Position numbers and translations under genes: made by a program. A model generated the notes under the pieces. It saw nothing but the letters and a program-made list of their open reading frames with translations, ran no database searches and was not told where the DNA came from. From Paenirhodobacter enshiensis (GTDB lineage Bacteria > Pseudomonadota > Alphaproteobacteria > Rhodobacterales > Rhodobacteraceae), in assembly GCF_000740785.1 (NCBI RefSeq), contig NZ_JFZB01000001.1:124001-188000 (forward strand): a stretch of 64,000 nt of DNA. Reading direction: 5' to 3'. Shown in pieces: positions 43,542 through 52,172 of the stretch (its first letter is position 1; every line of letters begins with the position of its first letter).

Positions 43542-45545
43542 TCATTCGAACTCCATGATGATCTCGTCGACCTTCAGACTTGCGCCCGGGGCCGCGTTGA
43601 TCTTCTTGACGATGCCCTTGCGCTCGGCGCGCAGGATGTTTTCCATCTTCATCGCCTCGACGGTGGCCAGCGCCTGGCCCTCCTGAACCTCCTGCCCCTC
43701 TTCGACCGAGATCTTCACGATCAGACCCGGCATCGGGCAGAGCAGGAACTTCGAGGTGTCGGGCGGCATCTTCTCGGGCATCAGGCGGGCAAGCTCGGCC
43801 GCGCGCGGGGTGCGCACGTGGACCTTCATGTCAGCGCCGCGCACCCGGATGCGGAAGCCCATCGGGATCAGCCCGACCTTCAGCACCAGCGGCTCGCCGT
43901 CGACCGTCAGCTTCGCCAGCGACTGGCCCGGCTGCCAGTCCGAGGTGACGCGCATCTTCTGCCCGTCGACGAAGATCACCGTCGCGCCGTCATGATCGGC
44001 CGCCACCGAGACCTTGTATTCGTGATCCTGCAGCGAGATCACCCAGTCGTCACCGACCTTGCGCTCGTGATTGCCGAGCGTGCCCGAGATCCGGCTGAGA
44101 CGGATTTCCGACACCCGGTTCATCGCGGCGGTGGCGGCGGCCACACGGCGCAGCACCGGCTCGTCGAGCGTCACGCCCTGGAAGCCCTCGGGGTATTCCT
44201 CGGCGATGAAGGCCGTGGTCATGTTGCCCGAGGTGAAGCGCGGGTGATCCATCACCGCCGCGACGAAGGGCAGGTTGTGACCGATGCCCTCGACCTCGAA
44301 CGTGTCGAGCGCGAGACGCATTTCCTCGATCGCCTCCGAGCGCGTCGGCGCCCAGGTGCAGAGCTTGGCGATCATCGGGTCGTAATACATCGAGATTTCG
44401 CCGCCCTCGAACACGCCGGTATCGTTGCGCACGATGCCGCCGCGCACCGTCTTGCCTTCGACCGGCGGACGGTAGCGCGTCAGACGCCCGATCGAGGGCA
44501 GGAAGTTGCGATAGGGATCCTCGGCGTAAAGCCGGCTTTCCATCGCCCAGCCGTTGATCTTCAGGTCTTCCTGCTTGAACGGCAGCGGCTCGCCATTGGC
44601 GATGCGGATCATCAGCTCGACCAGATCGAGGCCGGTGATCAGCTCGGTGACGGGATGTTCCACCTGCAGACGGGTGTTCATCTCGAGGAAGTAGAAGTTG
44701 CGGTTGCCGTCGACGATGAATTCGACCGTGCCGGCCGAGGTGTAGCCCACCGCCTTCGCCAGCGCGCAGGCCTGCTCGCCCATCGCCTTGCGGGTCTTCT
44801 CGTCGAGGAAGGGCGAGGGCGCCTCTTCGATCACCTTCTGGTTGCGGCGCTGGATCGAGCATTCGCGCTCGTGCAGGTAGACGCAGTTGCCGTGCTTGTC
44901 GGCGAGGACCTGGATCTCGATGTGGCGCGGCTGGGTGACGAACTTCTCGATGAAGATACGGTCGTCGCCGAAGCTGGAACGGGCCTCGTTTTGCGACATC
45001 TCGAAGCCTTCGCGGGCCTCCTGGGCGTTCCACGCGATGCGCATACCCTTGCCGCCGCCGCCGGCCGAAGCCTTGATCATCACCGGATAGCCGATCTGAT
45101 CGGAGATCTTCACCGCTTCCTCGGCATCGGCGATCAGGCCCATGTAACCCGGAACCGTCGACACGCCGGCGTCCTGCGCGATCTTCTTCGAGGTGATCTT
45201 GTCACCCATCGATTCGATGGCGGGCGAGGGCGGACCGACGAAGACCACGCCCGCTTCTTCCAGAGCGGCGGCGAAATCCATCCGCTCGGACAGGAAGCCG
45301 TAACCCGGGTGAACCGCTTCGGCGCCGGTCTGGCGAATCGCATCCATGATCTTGTCGATCACGATATAGGACTGATTCGCCGGCGGCGGACCGATATGGA
45401 CCGCCTCATCGGCCATTTTCACGTGCAGCGCATTCGCATCGGCGTCCGAATAAACGGCAACCGTCTGGATGCCCATCTTGCGCGCGGTCTTGATGACGCG
45501 GCAGGCAATCTCGCCGCGGTTCGCGATCAGGATTTTCTTGAACAT
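43542..45545 (-). CDS. pccA: Propionyl-CoA carboxylase, biotin-containing alpha subunit
   Basis: Carboxylates biotin with ATP and bicarbonate; PccB then moves the carboxyl to propionyl-CoA. The 667 residues contain biotin carboxylase (MFKKILIANRGEIACRVIKT, KASAGGGGKGMRIAW, FLEMNTRLQVEHPVTE), a linker domain and the biotin carrier motif AMKMENIL with Lys633. A GGAAGGAAAC site precedes ATG 45545. The subunit partner pccB is 2 kb upstream, separated by three small genes, an arrangement seen in related bacteria. Confidence 0.96.
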   Translation of the reverse strand: MFKKILIANRGEIACRVIKTARKMGIQTVAVYSDADANALHVKMADEAVHIGPPPANQSYIVIDKIMDAIRQTGAEAVHPGYGFLSERMDFAAALEEAGVVFVGPPSPAIESMGDKITSKKIAQDAGVSTVPGYMGLIADAEEAVKISDQIGYPVMIKASAGGGGKGMRIAWNAQEAREGFEMSQNEARSSFGDDRIFIEKFVTQPRHIEIQVLADKHGNCVYLHERECSIQRRNQKVIEEAPSPFLDEKTRKAMGEQACALAKAVGYTSAGTVEFIVDGNRNFYFLEMNTRLQVEHPVTELITGLDLVELMIRIANGEPLPFKQEDLKINGWAMESRLYAEDPYRNFLPSIGRLTRYRPPVEGKTVRGGIVRNDTGVFEGGEISMYYDPMIAKLCTWAPTRSEAIEEMRLALDTFEVEGIGHNLPFVAAVMDHPRFTSGNMTTAFIAEEYPEGFQGVTLDEPVLRRVAAATAAMNRVSEIRLSRISGTLGNHERKVGDDWVISLQDHEYKVSVAADHDGATVIFVDGQKMRVTSDWQPGQSLAKLTVDGEPLVLKVGLIPMGFRIRVRGADMKVHVRTPRAAELARLMPEKMPPDTSKFLLCPMPGLIVKISVEEGQEVQEGQALATVEAMKMENILRAERKGIVKKINAAPGASLKVDEIIMEFE

Positions 45546-46044
45546 GAGTTTCCTTCCCTTCGGCCCCGGAACCTCCTCCGGGCCGCCTCTGCTGCTCTCA
45601 CTGCGTCCGGGGACGACAATGAATTCGAAACTGGCGATGCCCCCGAGGGCATCGTGCTCTGCCCGCAGGGCGCGACGGCACCCGTGCGGATCGGCCCGGC
45701 GGCACGGCGAAGCGGCCGGCCGGACAGTGCAGCCTGCACCGGGCGGCCTGAACGGGCCTGCGCCGGAGTTCTGTGCGGCCCGGGGGCCGCGACGAAACGG
45801 GATGCCCCCTGCCCCCGCTGTCCGGAACGGTCAGCGCGGCAAAGGGACGGTCCGGCCATGGGGCCGAACCGCCAGAGGCAAAAAGGGGTCGGAAAGTGAG
45901 ACGAGGAAGGAACCGGCCGTGCGGCCCTCCCGGTCGCGCCCCCAGACTGCGCCACGGACGGGCAGCTGGCAAAGCGTTTCCGGACCGGCGCGGACGCGTC
46001 GGCGGCAAACTGCCGGATGGAGGGGGAGAACGGCCGGAACATGC
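45546..46044. other. Long non-coding region upstream of pccA
   Basis: 499 nt, very GC-rich, between pccA and the acidic small protein. Minus-strand open frames cross it, but they lack ribosome binding sites, have arginine/proline-rich compositions typical of shadow frames, and resemble no family I know. The pccA ribosome binding site is at the left end. No clear promoter, terminator or repeat was recognised, so it may hold a long pccA leader. Confidence 0.5.
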
Positions 46045-46434
46045 TCAGTCCTCGTCCTCGTCGTCATCGTCCCAGACGAAACCGTTGTCGTCGTCGAACA
46101 CCTCGGGGAACGAAGCCTTCGCGCGGCTCGGTTCGATGCGCAAAAGCTGCTCGTAAGAGGCCGGATCGAACGGCTCCTCGGCGGCGACGACCTCGCGCCC
46201 GATCAGCCACGACAGCCGACCGGCGTCGAGATTGCCACGCTCGAACGGCTCTTCGCCGAAATGCTCCCACAGCGCGGCCATGAAGCCTGCATCGGCCCGT
46301 CGGTCGGCCGGGGCGCGGTCCTTGAACCGTTCGCGCCGGATGATCTTCGTCGGGCCCTGCTTATTGGCGCGCCGGATGGTGAACTGGAAATCGGTTCCGG
46401 GCAGGCGCCCGGGAAATCCGCGATGCTTCAGCAT
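46045..46434 (-). CDS. Conserved small acidic protein of unknown function
   Basis: 129 residues. The N-terminus is basic (MLKHRGFPGRLPGTDFQF followed by TIRRANKQGPTKIIRRERF); the C-terminus is strongly acidic (FVWDDDDEDED). No signal peptide or membrane segment. ATG 46434 was chosen because GGAGG stands 9 nt before it; a longer frame has no such site. I recall an equivalent small gene near pccA in other Rhodobacteraceae, but its role is not known to me. It is on the same strand as pccA and pccB. Confidence 0.7.
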   Translation of the reverse strand: MLKHRGFPGRLPGTDFQFTIRRANKQGPTKIIRRERFKDRAPADRRADAGFMAALWEHFGEEPFERGNLDAGRLSWLIGREVVAAEEPFDPASYEQLLRIEPSRAKASFPEVFDDDNGFVWDDDDEDED

Positions 46435-46638
46435 GTCTTTGCCTCCGTCTTGACGAGCGGAAGCAACATGGCCCGGGGGGCCTGCGCAAGGGGCATCTGC
46501 GGAAGAATGGCTGAACCCGCTTCGAAAGCCGGGCCGCCGCAAGAGTTGGCGGGGGCGAAAGAATCGCCCCGCCGACCGGCACCGAAACCGGCACCGGGAT
46601 TGCAGGGGGCAGCGGCAGGCCGCCGCCCCCGTGCGATA

Positions 46639-46767
46639 TTACTTGTACTTGCCGGTGTAGTGGGGCTCGGTCGTGACCGCAGCCGGAGCCGGAGCCGGCT
46701 CTTTCTTAGCGCAAGCAGCGACGCCGACAACGGCGACGAGAGCAGCAACGAGGATTGCTTTCGACAT
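46639..46767 (-). CDS. 42-residue lipoprotein
   Basis: A very small gene starting MSKAILVAALVAVVGVAAC. It has a hydrophobic signal with a lipobox-like VAAC (Cys19), then AKKEPAPAPA and the C-terminal YTGKYK. The mature peptide would be only 24 residues anchored to a membrane. GGAG stands 7 nt before the ATG, and the codon use is ordinary for this genome. It lies between the exported protein at 47018 and the acidic protein at 46045. I recall similar short lipoproteins in Rhodobacteraceae; the function is unknown. Confidence 0.8.
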   Translation of the reverse strand: MSKAILVAALVAVVGVAACAKKEPAPAPAAVTTEPHYTGKYK

Positions 46768-46865
46768 TTTGTTCTCCAGTGAGGCCCGCAACCAAGAGAG
46801 GTCTCCCCCTCCAGCCCGTAGTCCCCGATCATGTCACGAGTCGGATCATTCCAACCCGAGGTCAC

Positions 46866-46887
46866 ATTATCCTGCGTTTGAACGCAG
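46866..46887 (-). promoter_or_regulatory. Palindrome and -10-like box before the small lipoprotein
   Basis: On the minus strand, CTGCGTT-CA-AACGCAG is followed at once by GATAAT (46866-46871), about 100 nt before the lipoprotein start. It could be a promoter with an operator overlapping the -35 region. The surrounding 250 nt are less GC-rich than neighbouring sequence. Confidence 0.35.
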
Positions 46888-47017
46888 GTGAAGCGGGCAA
46901 ACCGCATCGCGACGCGATGTTGCAACGCCGCATCATAAAAACGCCACACGAATGCGTGATCGCAGACGGGCGTGATCACACGCCCCCCGAGCTCCGCATT
47001 CATGCGACAGGCACTCA

Positions 47018-47443
47018 TTAAAACAACTCCCAGACACAGGCGCCATTCTCGATCGAATAGGCTTCGAAATACTGTTTCGCCGATTCATCCGCCTCGCCGA
47101 AGGGAAAGACCCGGTCGGCAATGGCGATCACGATCTGCGCCGGCTGTGGCCCGGATTTCGCGATGCGCGGCAACGCGTAGCCGTTGCACAGCGCCTCCAT
47201 GTCCTTGGCGACAACCTCTTGCGAGACCTTTTTCTTCGCCAGATCCGGCGCGACGAACCGGAACCGCATCGTCAGCCCGGCCGGCCCCTGGCTGTCGCGC
47301 AGGGTTTCGAGCCAGCGAACGTCCATCCCCGAAGGCACCGCAATCGGGTCGCCCGATGGGGCTTTCGGGGTTTCGGCAAAGACCGCCCCCGAAAGGGCTG
47401 CCGTCAGAGCGACGGCAGCGATCGTCAGTTTCGCGTTGAGCAT
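47018..47443 (-). CDS. Small exported protein of unknown function
   Basis: 141 residues with a clear signal peptide (LTIAAVALTAALSGAVFA, cleavage near residue 23). The mature part has MTMRFRFVAPDL-like, PQPAQIVIAIADRVFPFGE and ENGACVWELF segments with two cysteines (CNGYALP and GACVW), which may pair in the periplasm. I recall homologs at the same position near pccB in Rhodobacteraceae, some misannotated as acetolactate synthase; nothing in the sequence supports that enzyme. It starts 27 nt after pccB and is probably co-transcribed. Confidence 0.8.
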   Translation of the reverse strand: MLNAKLTIAAVALTAALSGAVFAETPKAPSGDPIAVPSGMDVRWLETLRDSQGPAGLTMRFRFVAPDLAKKKVSQEVVAKDMEALCNGYALPRIAKSGPQPAQIVIAIADRVFPFGEADESAKQYFEAYSIENGACVWELF

Positions 47444-47470
47444 TTCCGGGCCTTCCCAAATTCCGCCAGA

Positions 47471-49003
47471 CTAGAGCGGAATATTGTCGTGCTTCTTCCA
47501 GGGATTCGACAGCTTCTTCGAACGAAGCGAGGCGAAGGCCCGCGAGATGCGACGACGGGTCGAATGCGGCTGGATCACCTCGTCGATGAAACCGCGCTCG
47601 GCCGCGACGAAGGGGTTGGCGAAGCGGTCCTCGTAATCCTTGGTGCGCGCCGCGATCTTCTCGGCATCGCCCAGTTCCGAACGATACAGGATCTCGACTG
47701 CGCCCTTGGCCCCCATCACCGCGATCTCGGCGGTCGGCCAGGCGTAGTTGAAATCGCCGCGCAGGTGCTTCGAGGCCATAACGTCATAGGCGCCGCCATA
47801 GGCCTTGCGGGTGATCAGCGTCACCTTCGGCACGGTGGCCTCGCCATAGGCGAACAGCAGTTTCGCGCCGTGCTTGATGACGCCGCCGTATTCCTGCGAG
47901 GTTCCGGGCAGGAAGCCGGGCACGTCGACAAGCGTCAGGATCGGGATCTCGAACGCGTCGCAGAAGCGCACGAAGCGCGCCGCCTTGCGCGAGCTGTCGA
48001 TGTCGAGGCAGCCCGCCAGCACCATCGGCTGGTTGGCGACGACGCCGACGGTCTGGCCTTCGAGGCGAATGAAGCCGGTGATGATATTGCCCGCGAAGTC
48101 CTTCTGGATCTCGAAGAAGTCGCCCTCGTCGGCGATCTTCACGATCAGCTCCTTCATGTCGTAGGGCTGGTTCGGGTTCGCCGGAATCAGCGTGTCGAGC
48201 GAGTTCTCGACCCGCGCGACGTCATCGAAGAACGGCCGGACCGGGGCCTTCTCGCGATTCGACAGCGGCAGGAAGTCGATCAGACGACGGGTTTCGGCGA
48301 TCGCCTCGACGTCGTTTTCGAAGGCGGCATCGGCCACCGAGGACTTCTTGGTATGGGTGCTGGCACCGCCGAGCTGCTCGGCGGTGACGATTTCGTTCGT
48401 CACGGTCTTCACCACGTCGGGGCCGGTGACGAACATGTAAGACGAATCCTTCACCATGAAGATGAAGTCGGTCATCGCCGGCGAATACACCGCACCACCC
48501 GCGCACGGGCCCATGATCAGCGAGATCTGCGGCACCACGCCCGAGGCGAGAATGTTCTTCTGGAACACGTCGGCATAACCGGCGAGCGAGGCGACCCCCT
48601 CCTGGATACGCGCACCGCCCGAATCGTTCATGCCGATCACCGGCGCGCCGTTCTGCATCGCCATGTCCATGATCTTGCAGATCTTCTCGGCGTGGGTTTC
48701 GGACAGCGAGCCGCCGAACACGGTGAAGTCCTGCGAGAACACGTAGACCATGCGGCCGTTCACGGTGCCCCAGCCGGTCACCACGCCGTCGCCGGCGGGC
48801 TTGTCGGCTTCCATGCCGAACTCGACGCAGCGATGCGCCTTGAACATATCGAACTCTTCGAACGACCCTTCGTCGAGCAGAAGTTCGATGCGCTCGCGCG
48901 CCGTCAGCTTGCCCTTCTTGTGCTGAGATTCAATGCGGCGCTGCCCCCCGCCAAGGCGTGCCGCAGCGCGCCGCTCCTCCAGCTGGTTGAGAATGTCTTT
49001 CAT
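47471..49003 (-). CDS. pccB: Propionyl-CoA carboxylase beta subunit
   Basis: The carboxyltransferase that moves the carboxyl from biotin on PccA to propionyl-CoA, giving (S)-methylmalonyl-CoA. The 510 residues show the crotonase-like two-domain fold: [75 protein letters not shown] and [26 protein letters not shown] precedes ATG 49003. It is the first gene of the propionyl-CoA cluster, with TTTGCAAA-type sites and a good -10 upstream. Confidence 0.97.
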   Translation of the reverse strand: MKDILNQLEERRAAARLGGGQRRIESQHKKGKLTARERIELLLDEGSFEEFDMFKAHRCVEFGMEADKPAGDGVVTGWGTVNGRMVYVFSQDFTVFGGSLSETHAEKICKIMDMAMQNGAPVIGMNDSGGARIQEGVASLAGYADVFQKNILASGVVPQISLIMGPCAGGAVYSPAMTDFIFMVKDSSYMFVTGPDVVKTVTNEIVTAEQLGGASTHTKKSSVADAAFENDVEAIAETRRLIDFLPLSNREKAPVRPFFDDVARVENSLDTLIPANPNQPYDMKELIVKIADEGDFFEIQKDFAGNIITGFIRLEGQTVGVVANQPMVLAGCLDIDSSRKAARFVRFCDAFEIPILTLVDVPGFLPGTSQEYGGVIKHGAKLLFAYGEATVPKVTLITRKAYGGAYDVMASKHLRGDFNYAWPTAEIAVMGAKGAVEILYRSELGDAEKIAARTKDYEDRFANPFVAAERGFIDEVIQPHSTRRRISRAFASLRSKKLSNPWKKHDNIPL

Positions 49004-49032
49004 TCCCGCCTCCTCCGAATGTTCGGCCGGAG

Positions 49033-49038
49033 ACTATA
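49033..49038 (-). promoter_or_regulatory. -10 box of pccB
   Basis: TATAGT on the minus strand, 30 nt before the pccB start. No good -35 lies 16-18 nt upstream, which suggests a promoter that needs an activator. Confidence 0.45.
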
Positions 49039-49073
49039 CTCGCGCAATATTCTTTCAACACCAATTCAGCTAA

Positions 49074-49126
49074 TTTGCAAACAGTTGCCAAGTCATGCGT
49101 TGCGAATTGAATATTGGCAAATATTC
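49074..49126 (-). promoter_or_regulatory. Candidate ScfR/PccR-type sites upstream of pccB
   Basis: On the plus strand, TTTGCAAA (49074-49081) is followed after CA by GTTGCCAA (49084-49091), a degenerate copy one helical turn away. Further out is GAATATT-GGCA-AATATTC (49109-49126). The TTTGCAAA lies near -50 relative to the predicted start of transcription. TTTGCAAA is, from memory, the core of RamB/PccR sites. No regulator gene of that family is in the window. Confidence 0.55.
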
Positions 49127-49294
49127 TCAGGGGGCGCGACAGCGCCCGCACTCCCCGTCCGGCCGCGCCCGCGGAAGACCGGGCCGGGGCGGCTGCACAT
49201 TTCATATAGAGTTCATTCCCTTAGAGCGGCAGCCGCCAAAAGGTCGCAGCCGGGGACCGGAGAGGCAGCCAAACCGGCCCGTCGGCGCCCCCTT

Positions 49295-50257
49295 CTAAGG
49301 CACCAGCACGACCTTGCCGGAGAACCCCCGATCCTCCAGCCGGCGATGCGCGGCGGCACCGTCCGCAAGGGCAAATGTCTCGATCGGCGGAACCGCGATC
49401 ACCCCCGCGGCCAGGGCGTCGAACAGCTTGCGGCTGCGGCGCCGTCGCTCGGCGCCGCTGTCGAGGTAGTCCCACAGCTCGGCGCCGCGCAGCGCCTTCG
49501 AGCTTTGCATCAGCATCAGCGGATCGACCGGCGCGGGCGCACCGCCCGACATGCCATAGGTCACGATTGTGCCGCGGTTGCGCGCGGCCTCGATGCTGCG
49601 CGCGAGGGTCGAGCCTACCGCATCGTAGACCACGTCGGCCCCGCCGCCGGTCAGCGCCCGCACCCCGGCCACCCAGTCGCCGTCATAGCCCAAAACGGCC
49701 TCTGCCCCGAGATCGCGCGCGATGCGTCGCTTTTCTTCCGAGGACGCCATCGCGATCACCCGCGCCCCCTTCGCCCGGCACAGCCGCAGCAGGTGCCGCC
49801 CCACCCCGCCCGCGGCCGAATGCACCAGCACACTATCGCCCGGACGGATCGCGGCGCTGTCCTCGCTGAGATACTGCGCCGTCAGCCCCTGCAGCAGGAT
49901 CGCCGCCGCGGTCACCTCGTCCACGCCCTCGGGCAGCGGGATGGCGCGCTCGGCCGGCACCGCCAGCCGCGTGACATTGGCCCTCGCCACATCGACGAAG
50001 CCGATCCGGTCGCCGATGCGCAAGCCCCCGACCCCGGCGCCAAGCGCCACGACCACGCCCGCCCCTTCGTAGCCGTCGATATAGGGCGGCTCGCCCAGTT
50101 CGCGGTAATGGCCGCGGCGGCGGTAGATATCGGCGAAGTTCACCCCGGCCGCGCGCACATCGACCAGAACCTCTCCGGGCCGGGCGACGGGATCGGGGAC
50201 TTCGCGGTAGCGCAGGACCTCGGGACCGCCGAAGGTTTCAAAGGTAAGTGCGAACAT
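49295..50257 (-). CDS. Zinc-free quinone oxidoreductase (MDR family)
   Basis: 320 residues of the medium-chain dehydrogenase family, quinone oxidoreductase branch: GPEVLRYREVPDP, GVNFADIYRRRGHY, PYIDGYEGAGVVVALG and the NADPH-binding HSAAGGVGRHLLRLCRAKGA. The zinc ligands of alcohol dehydrogenases are absent. It should reduce quinones or enones with NADPH. Upstream lies a short tandem repeat, and downstream are the intergenic sites of pccB; no functional link to pccB is evident. Confidence 0.9.
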   Translation of the reverse strand: MFALTFETFGGPEVLRYREVPDPVARPGEVLVDVRAAGVNFADIYRRRGHYRELGEPPYIDGYEGAGVVVALGAGVGGLRIGDRIGFVDVARANVTRLAVPAERAIPLPEGVDEVTAAAILLQGLTAQYLSEDSAAIRPGDSVLVHSAAGGVGRHLLRLCRAKGARVIAMASSEEKRRIARDLGAEAVLGYDGDWVAGVRALTGGGADVVYDAVGSTLARSIEAARNRGTIVTYGMSGGAPAPVDPLMLMQSSKALRGAELWDYLDSGAERRRRSRKLFDALAAGVIAVPPIETFALADGAAAHRRLEDRGFSGKVVLVP

Positions 50258-50320
50258 GTTCCGGATCCCCGTTCCGTGTGCCGTGACGTCAGGGCATGGT
50301 TATGGGGCGCGACAGCGCGA

Positions 50321-50365
50321 GGGCAAGGGGCGAAGCGCCGGGGCAAGGGGCGAAGCGCCGGGGCA
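50321..50365. repeat. Short tandem repeat
   Basis: A 20-nt unit beginning GGGCAAGGGGCG and ending AAGCGCCG occurs twice in a row (50321-50340, 50341-50360) with a partial third copy. Each unit contains a GGCG-AA-CGCC-like hairpin. It lies between the oxidoreductase start and tRNA-Leu. Confidence 0.75.
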
Positions 50366-50436
50366 TCAGCTTTGCGCTTGCACCACGCCCGCGGCGCGGG
50401 TATCCGAAACCGACGGGTCCGCGCAGCGCGCATCCC

Positions 50437-50520
50437 GGGGGAATGGCGGAACGGTAGACGCGGCTGACTCAAAATCAGCTACCTGACGGTGTAGGGGTTC
50501 GAGTCCCCTTTCCCCTACCA
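50437..50520 (+). tRNA. tRNA-Leu(CAA)
   Basis: 84 nt including the encoded CCA. Acceptor GGGGGAA/TTCCCCT with a G-T first pair, D arm TGGCGGAACGGTAGACGC, anticodon stem GCTGA/TCAGC around CTCAAAA (anticodon CAA), a long variable arm (TACCTGACGGTGTA) typical of class II tRNAs, and T arm AGGGGTTCGAGTCCCCT. Confidence 0.97.
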
Positions 50521-50547
50521 CACCTCCCGACACAGAAAACGGCCAGC

Positions 50548-51405
50548 CTAGAGGCTGCGGGCCGAGAACGTGTCGCAAGAAGCCACCTTGCCGCCACGAT
50601 AACCATTTGCAAACCAGCGCGCCCGCTGTGCCGAAGTGCCATGCGTGAAGCTGTCGGGCATCGGCACCCGGCCGGCATTGCGCTGCAAGGTATCGTCGCC
50701 GATATGCGCGGCGGCATTCAGTGCCTCGTCGATATCGCCGGGTTCGAGCGACTGGAACTGCGCCGCCGCATGATTGGCCCAGACACCGGCGAAGCAATCC
50801 GCCTGCAGCTCGATACGCACCGAGATGGCGTTGCTGTCGGCCTCGGACATGCGCGAGCGCAGATCGTTCGCCTTCGACAGGATGCCAAGCTCGTCCTGGA
50901 CATGATGGCCGATCTCATGGGCGATGACATAGGCCGCGGCGAAATCGCCCCCGGCGCCAAGCTGGCGCGACAGAGTGTCGAAGAACGCGGTGTCGAGGTA
51001 AACCTTGCCGTCCGACGGGCAATAGAACGGCCCCGTCGCCGCCGAGGCACTGCCGCAGGCCGAGGGATAGACCTGCGAGAACAGCACGAGCTTCGCCGGG
51101 CGATAGCTGCGCCCGAGCTGATCGCGGAACACCTCCGTCCAGACCTCTTCGGTATCGGCCAGCGTGACCGAGACGAACTCGCCCGCCGCGCGCTGACGAT
51201 CCGTCAGCTGGCTCCGCGAGGCCGGCGCCTGCGCCTCGTCGAGGCCGCTCAGCAAAGGCGTCAGATCGACCCCGAAGACCCAGCCCGCAACCACGATCGC
51301 CAGCACCCCGAGGCCGCCGGCGCCGCCAAGGCGCAACCCGCCGCCTCCGCCCTGCCCGCGCCGGTCCTCGATGTTGTCACTGCCACGCCGTCCCTGCCAC
51401 TTCAT
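50548..51405 (-). CDS. Membrane-anchored neutral zinc metallopeptidase (YpfJ family)
   Basis: 285 residues: a glycine-rich N-terminus, one membrane segment (LGVLAIVVAGWVFGV, about 32-46), then the extracytoplasmic peptidase domain with the zinc motif HEIGHH (163-168) in AYVIAHEIGHHVQDELG, the third-ligand region LQADCFAGVWANHAA, and C-terminal FTHGTSAQRARWFANGY. This matches the putative neutral zinc metallopeptidase family. Substrates are not known. GGAGG precedes the ATG. Confidence 0.92.
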   Translation of the reverse strand: MKWQGRRGSDNIEDRRGQGGGGGLRLGGAGGLGVLAIVVAGWVFGVDLTPLLSGLDEAQAPASRSQLTDRQRAAGEFVSVTLADTEEVWTEVFRDQLGRSYRPAKLVLFSQVYPSACGSASAATGPFYCPSDGKVYLDTAFFDTLSRQLGAGGDFAAAYVIAHEIGHHVQDELGILSKANDLRSRMSEADSNAISVRIELQADCFAGVWANHAAAQFQSLEPGDIDEALNAAAHIGDDTLQRNAGRVPMPDSFTHGTSAQRARWFANGYRGGKVASCDTFSARSL

Positions 51406-51577
51406 CGCCGGCCTCCCGATGCCATCACTCGTCCATCACGAAGCCGAGATTAGCCGCACCGCACCGCCGGGGAAAGAGCGCCCCGGCTTGACCTCGCGCC
51501 GGCGTCGGGCGATGGATCGGCGGACCCGCCCCGTCCGGACATTCCGGCACGGGCCGCAGCCCCATCCCGGAGGACGG

Positions 51578-52159
51578 ATGTTTCGCAGGCTTTATCTCTG
51601 GACGGCCGGCCTCGTCGGGCATCCGCGCGCCGAAATCGGCCTCGGCACGATCAGCTTCGTCGAAAGCTCATTCTTTCCGATACCGGCGGATGTGCTGTTT
51701 ATACCGATGTGCCTGACCCGGCCGGAAAAGGTGTGGCGCTATGCGCTGATCGCCTCGATCACCTCGGTATTGGGGGGGATCTTCGGCTGGTGCCTCGGTC
51801 ACTATGCCTTCGATGCGGTCGGCCGGCCGCTGCTGGAGGCGATGGGCAAGATGGATACCTTCGAGAAGCTGCGCGGCACGCAGGGAGACCTGGCAATTCT
51901 GGCCATGCTGGTGACGGCGGGGCTGGCGCATGTGCCGCCGATGAAGGTGGTGACAATTCTGGCCGGAGTCATCAGTTTCGATCCGGTTCTGTTCATCCTG
52001 TCGGCCATCGTGGCGCGCAGCGCGCGGTTCTATGGGCTCGGCTGGCTGTTGTCGCGCTATGGCGTGGCGATCGTGCATTTCGTCGAACGACGGATGGCGT
52101 GGATCGCGCTTGGCGTTCTCGCGGTGCTGGGCATCGCGATCTGGTTTCTGAAGGGGTGA
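51578..52159 (+). CDS. YqaA/DedA-like membrane protein
   Basis: 193 residues with the SNARE-associated (VTT/DedA) domain in its short YqaA form: VESSFFPIPADVLFIPM, SVLGGIFGWCLGHYAFDAVG and membrane segments to the end. Members move lipids or small molecules across membranes, and the substrate is unknown here. ATG 51578 was chosen because CGGAGGACGG precedes it and the family N-terminus (MFRRLYLW) follows. It ends 13 nt before dsbB on the same strand. Confidence 0.88.
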   Translation: MFRRLYLWTAGLVGHPRAEIGLGTISFVESSFFPIPADVLFIPMCLTRPEKVWRYALIASITSVLGGIFGWCLGHYAFDAVGRPLLEAMGKMDTFEKLRGTQGDLAILAMLVTAGLAHVPPMKVVTILAGVISFDPVLFILSAIVARSARFYGLGWLLSRYGVAIVHFVERRMAWIALGVLAVLGIAIWFLKG

Positions 52160-52172
52160 GGAGAGGGTCACA

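Noticed and set aside
45527-46042. Minus-strand open frames between pccA and the acidic small protein
   Set aside because: No ribosome binding sites, proline/arginine-rich composition, and they would overlap the pccA start.
46428-47018. Longer minus-strand frame covering the small lipoprotein region
   Set aside because: The lipoprotein frame has a lipobox, a ribosome binding site and a sensible length. The longer frame ends in low-complexity Ser/Leu/Arg sequence and crosses the AT-rich promoter-like area.
50321-50365. CRISPR-like repeat
   Set aside because: Only two and a fraction directly adjoining copies without spacers; it is a simple tandem duplication.
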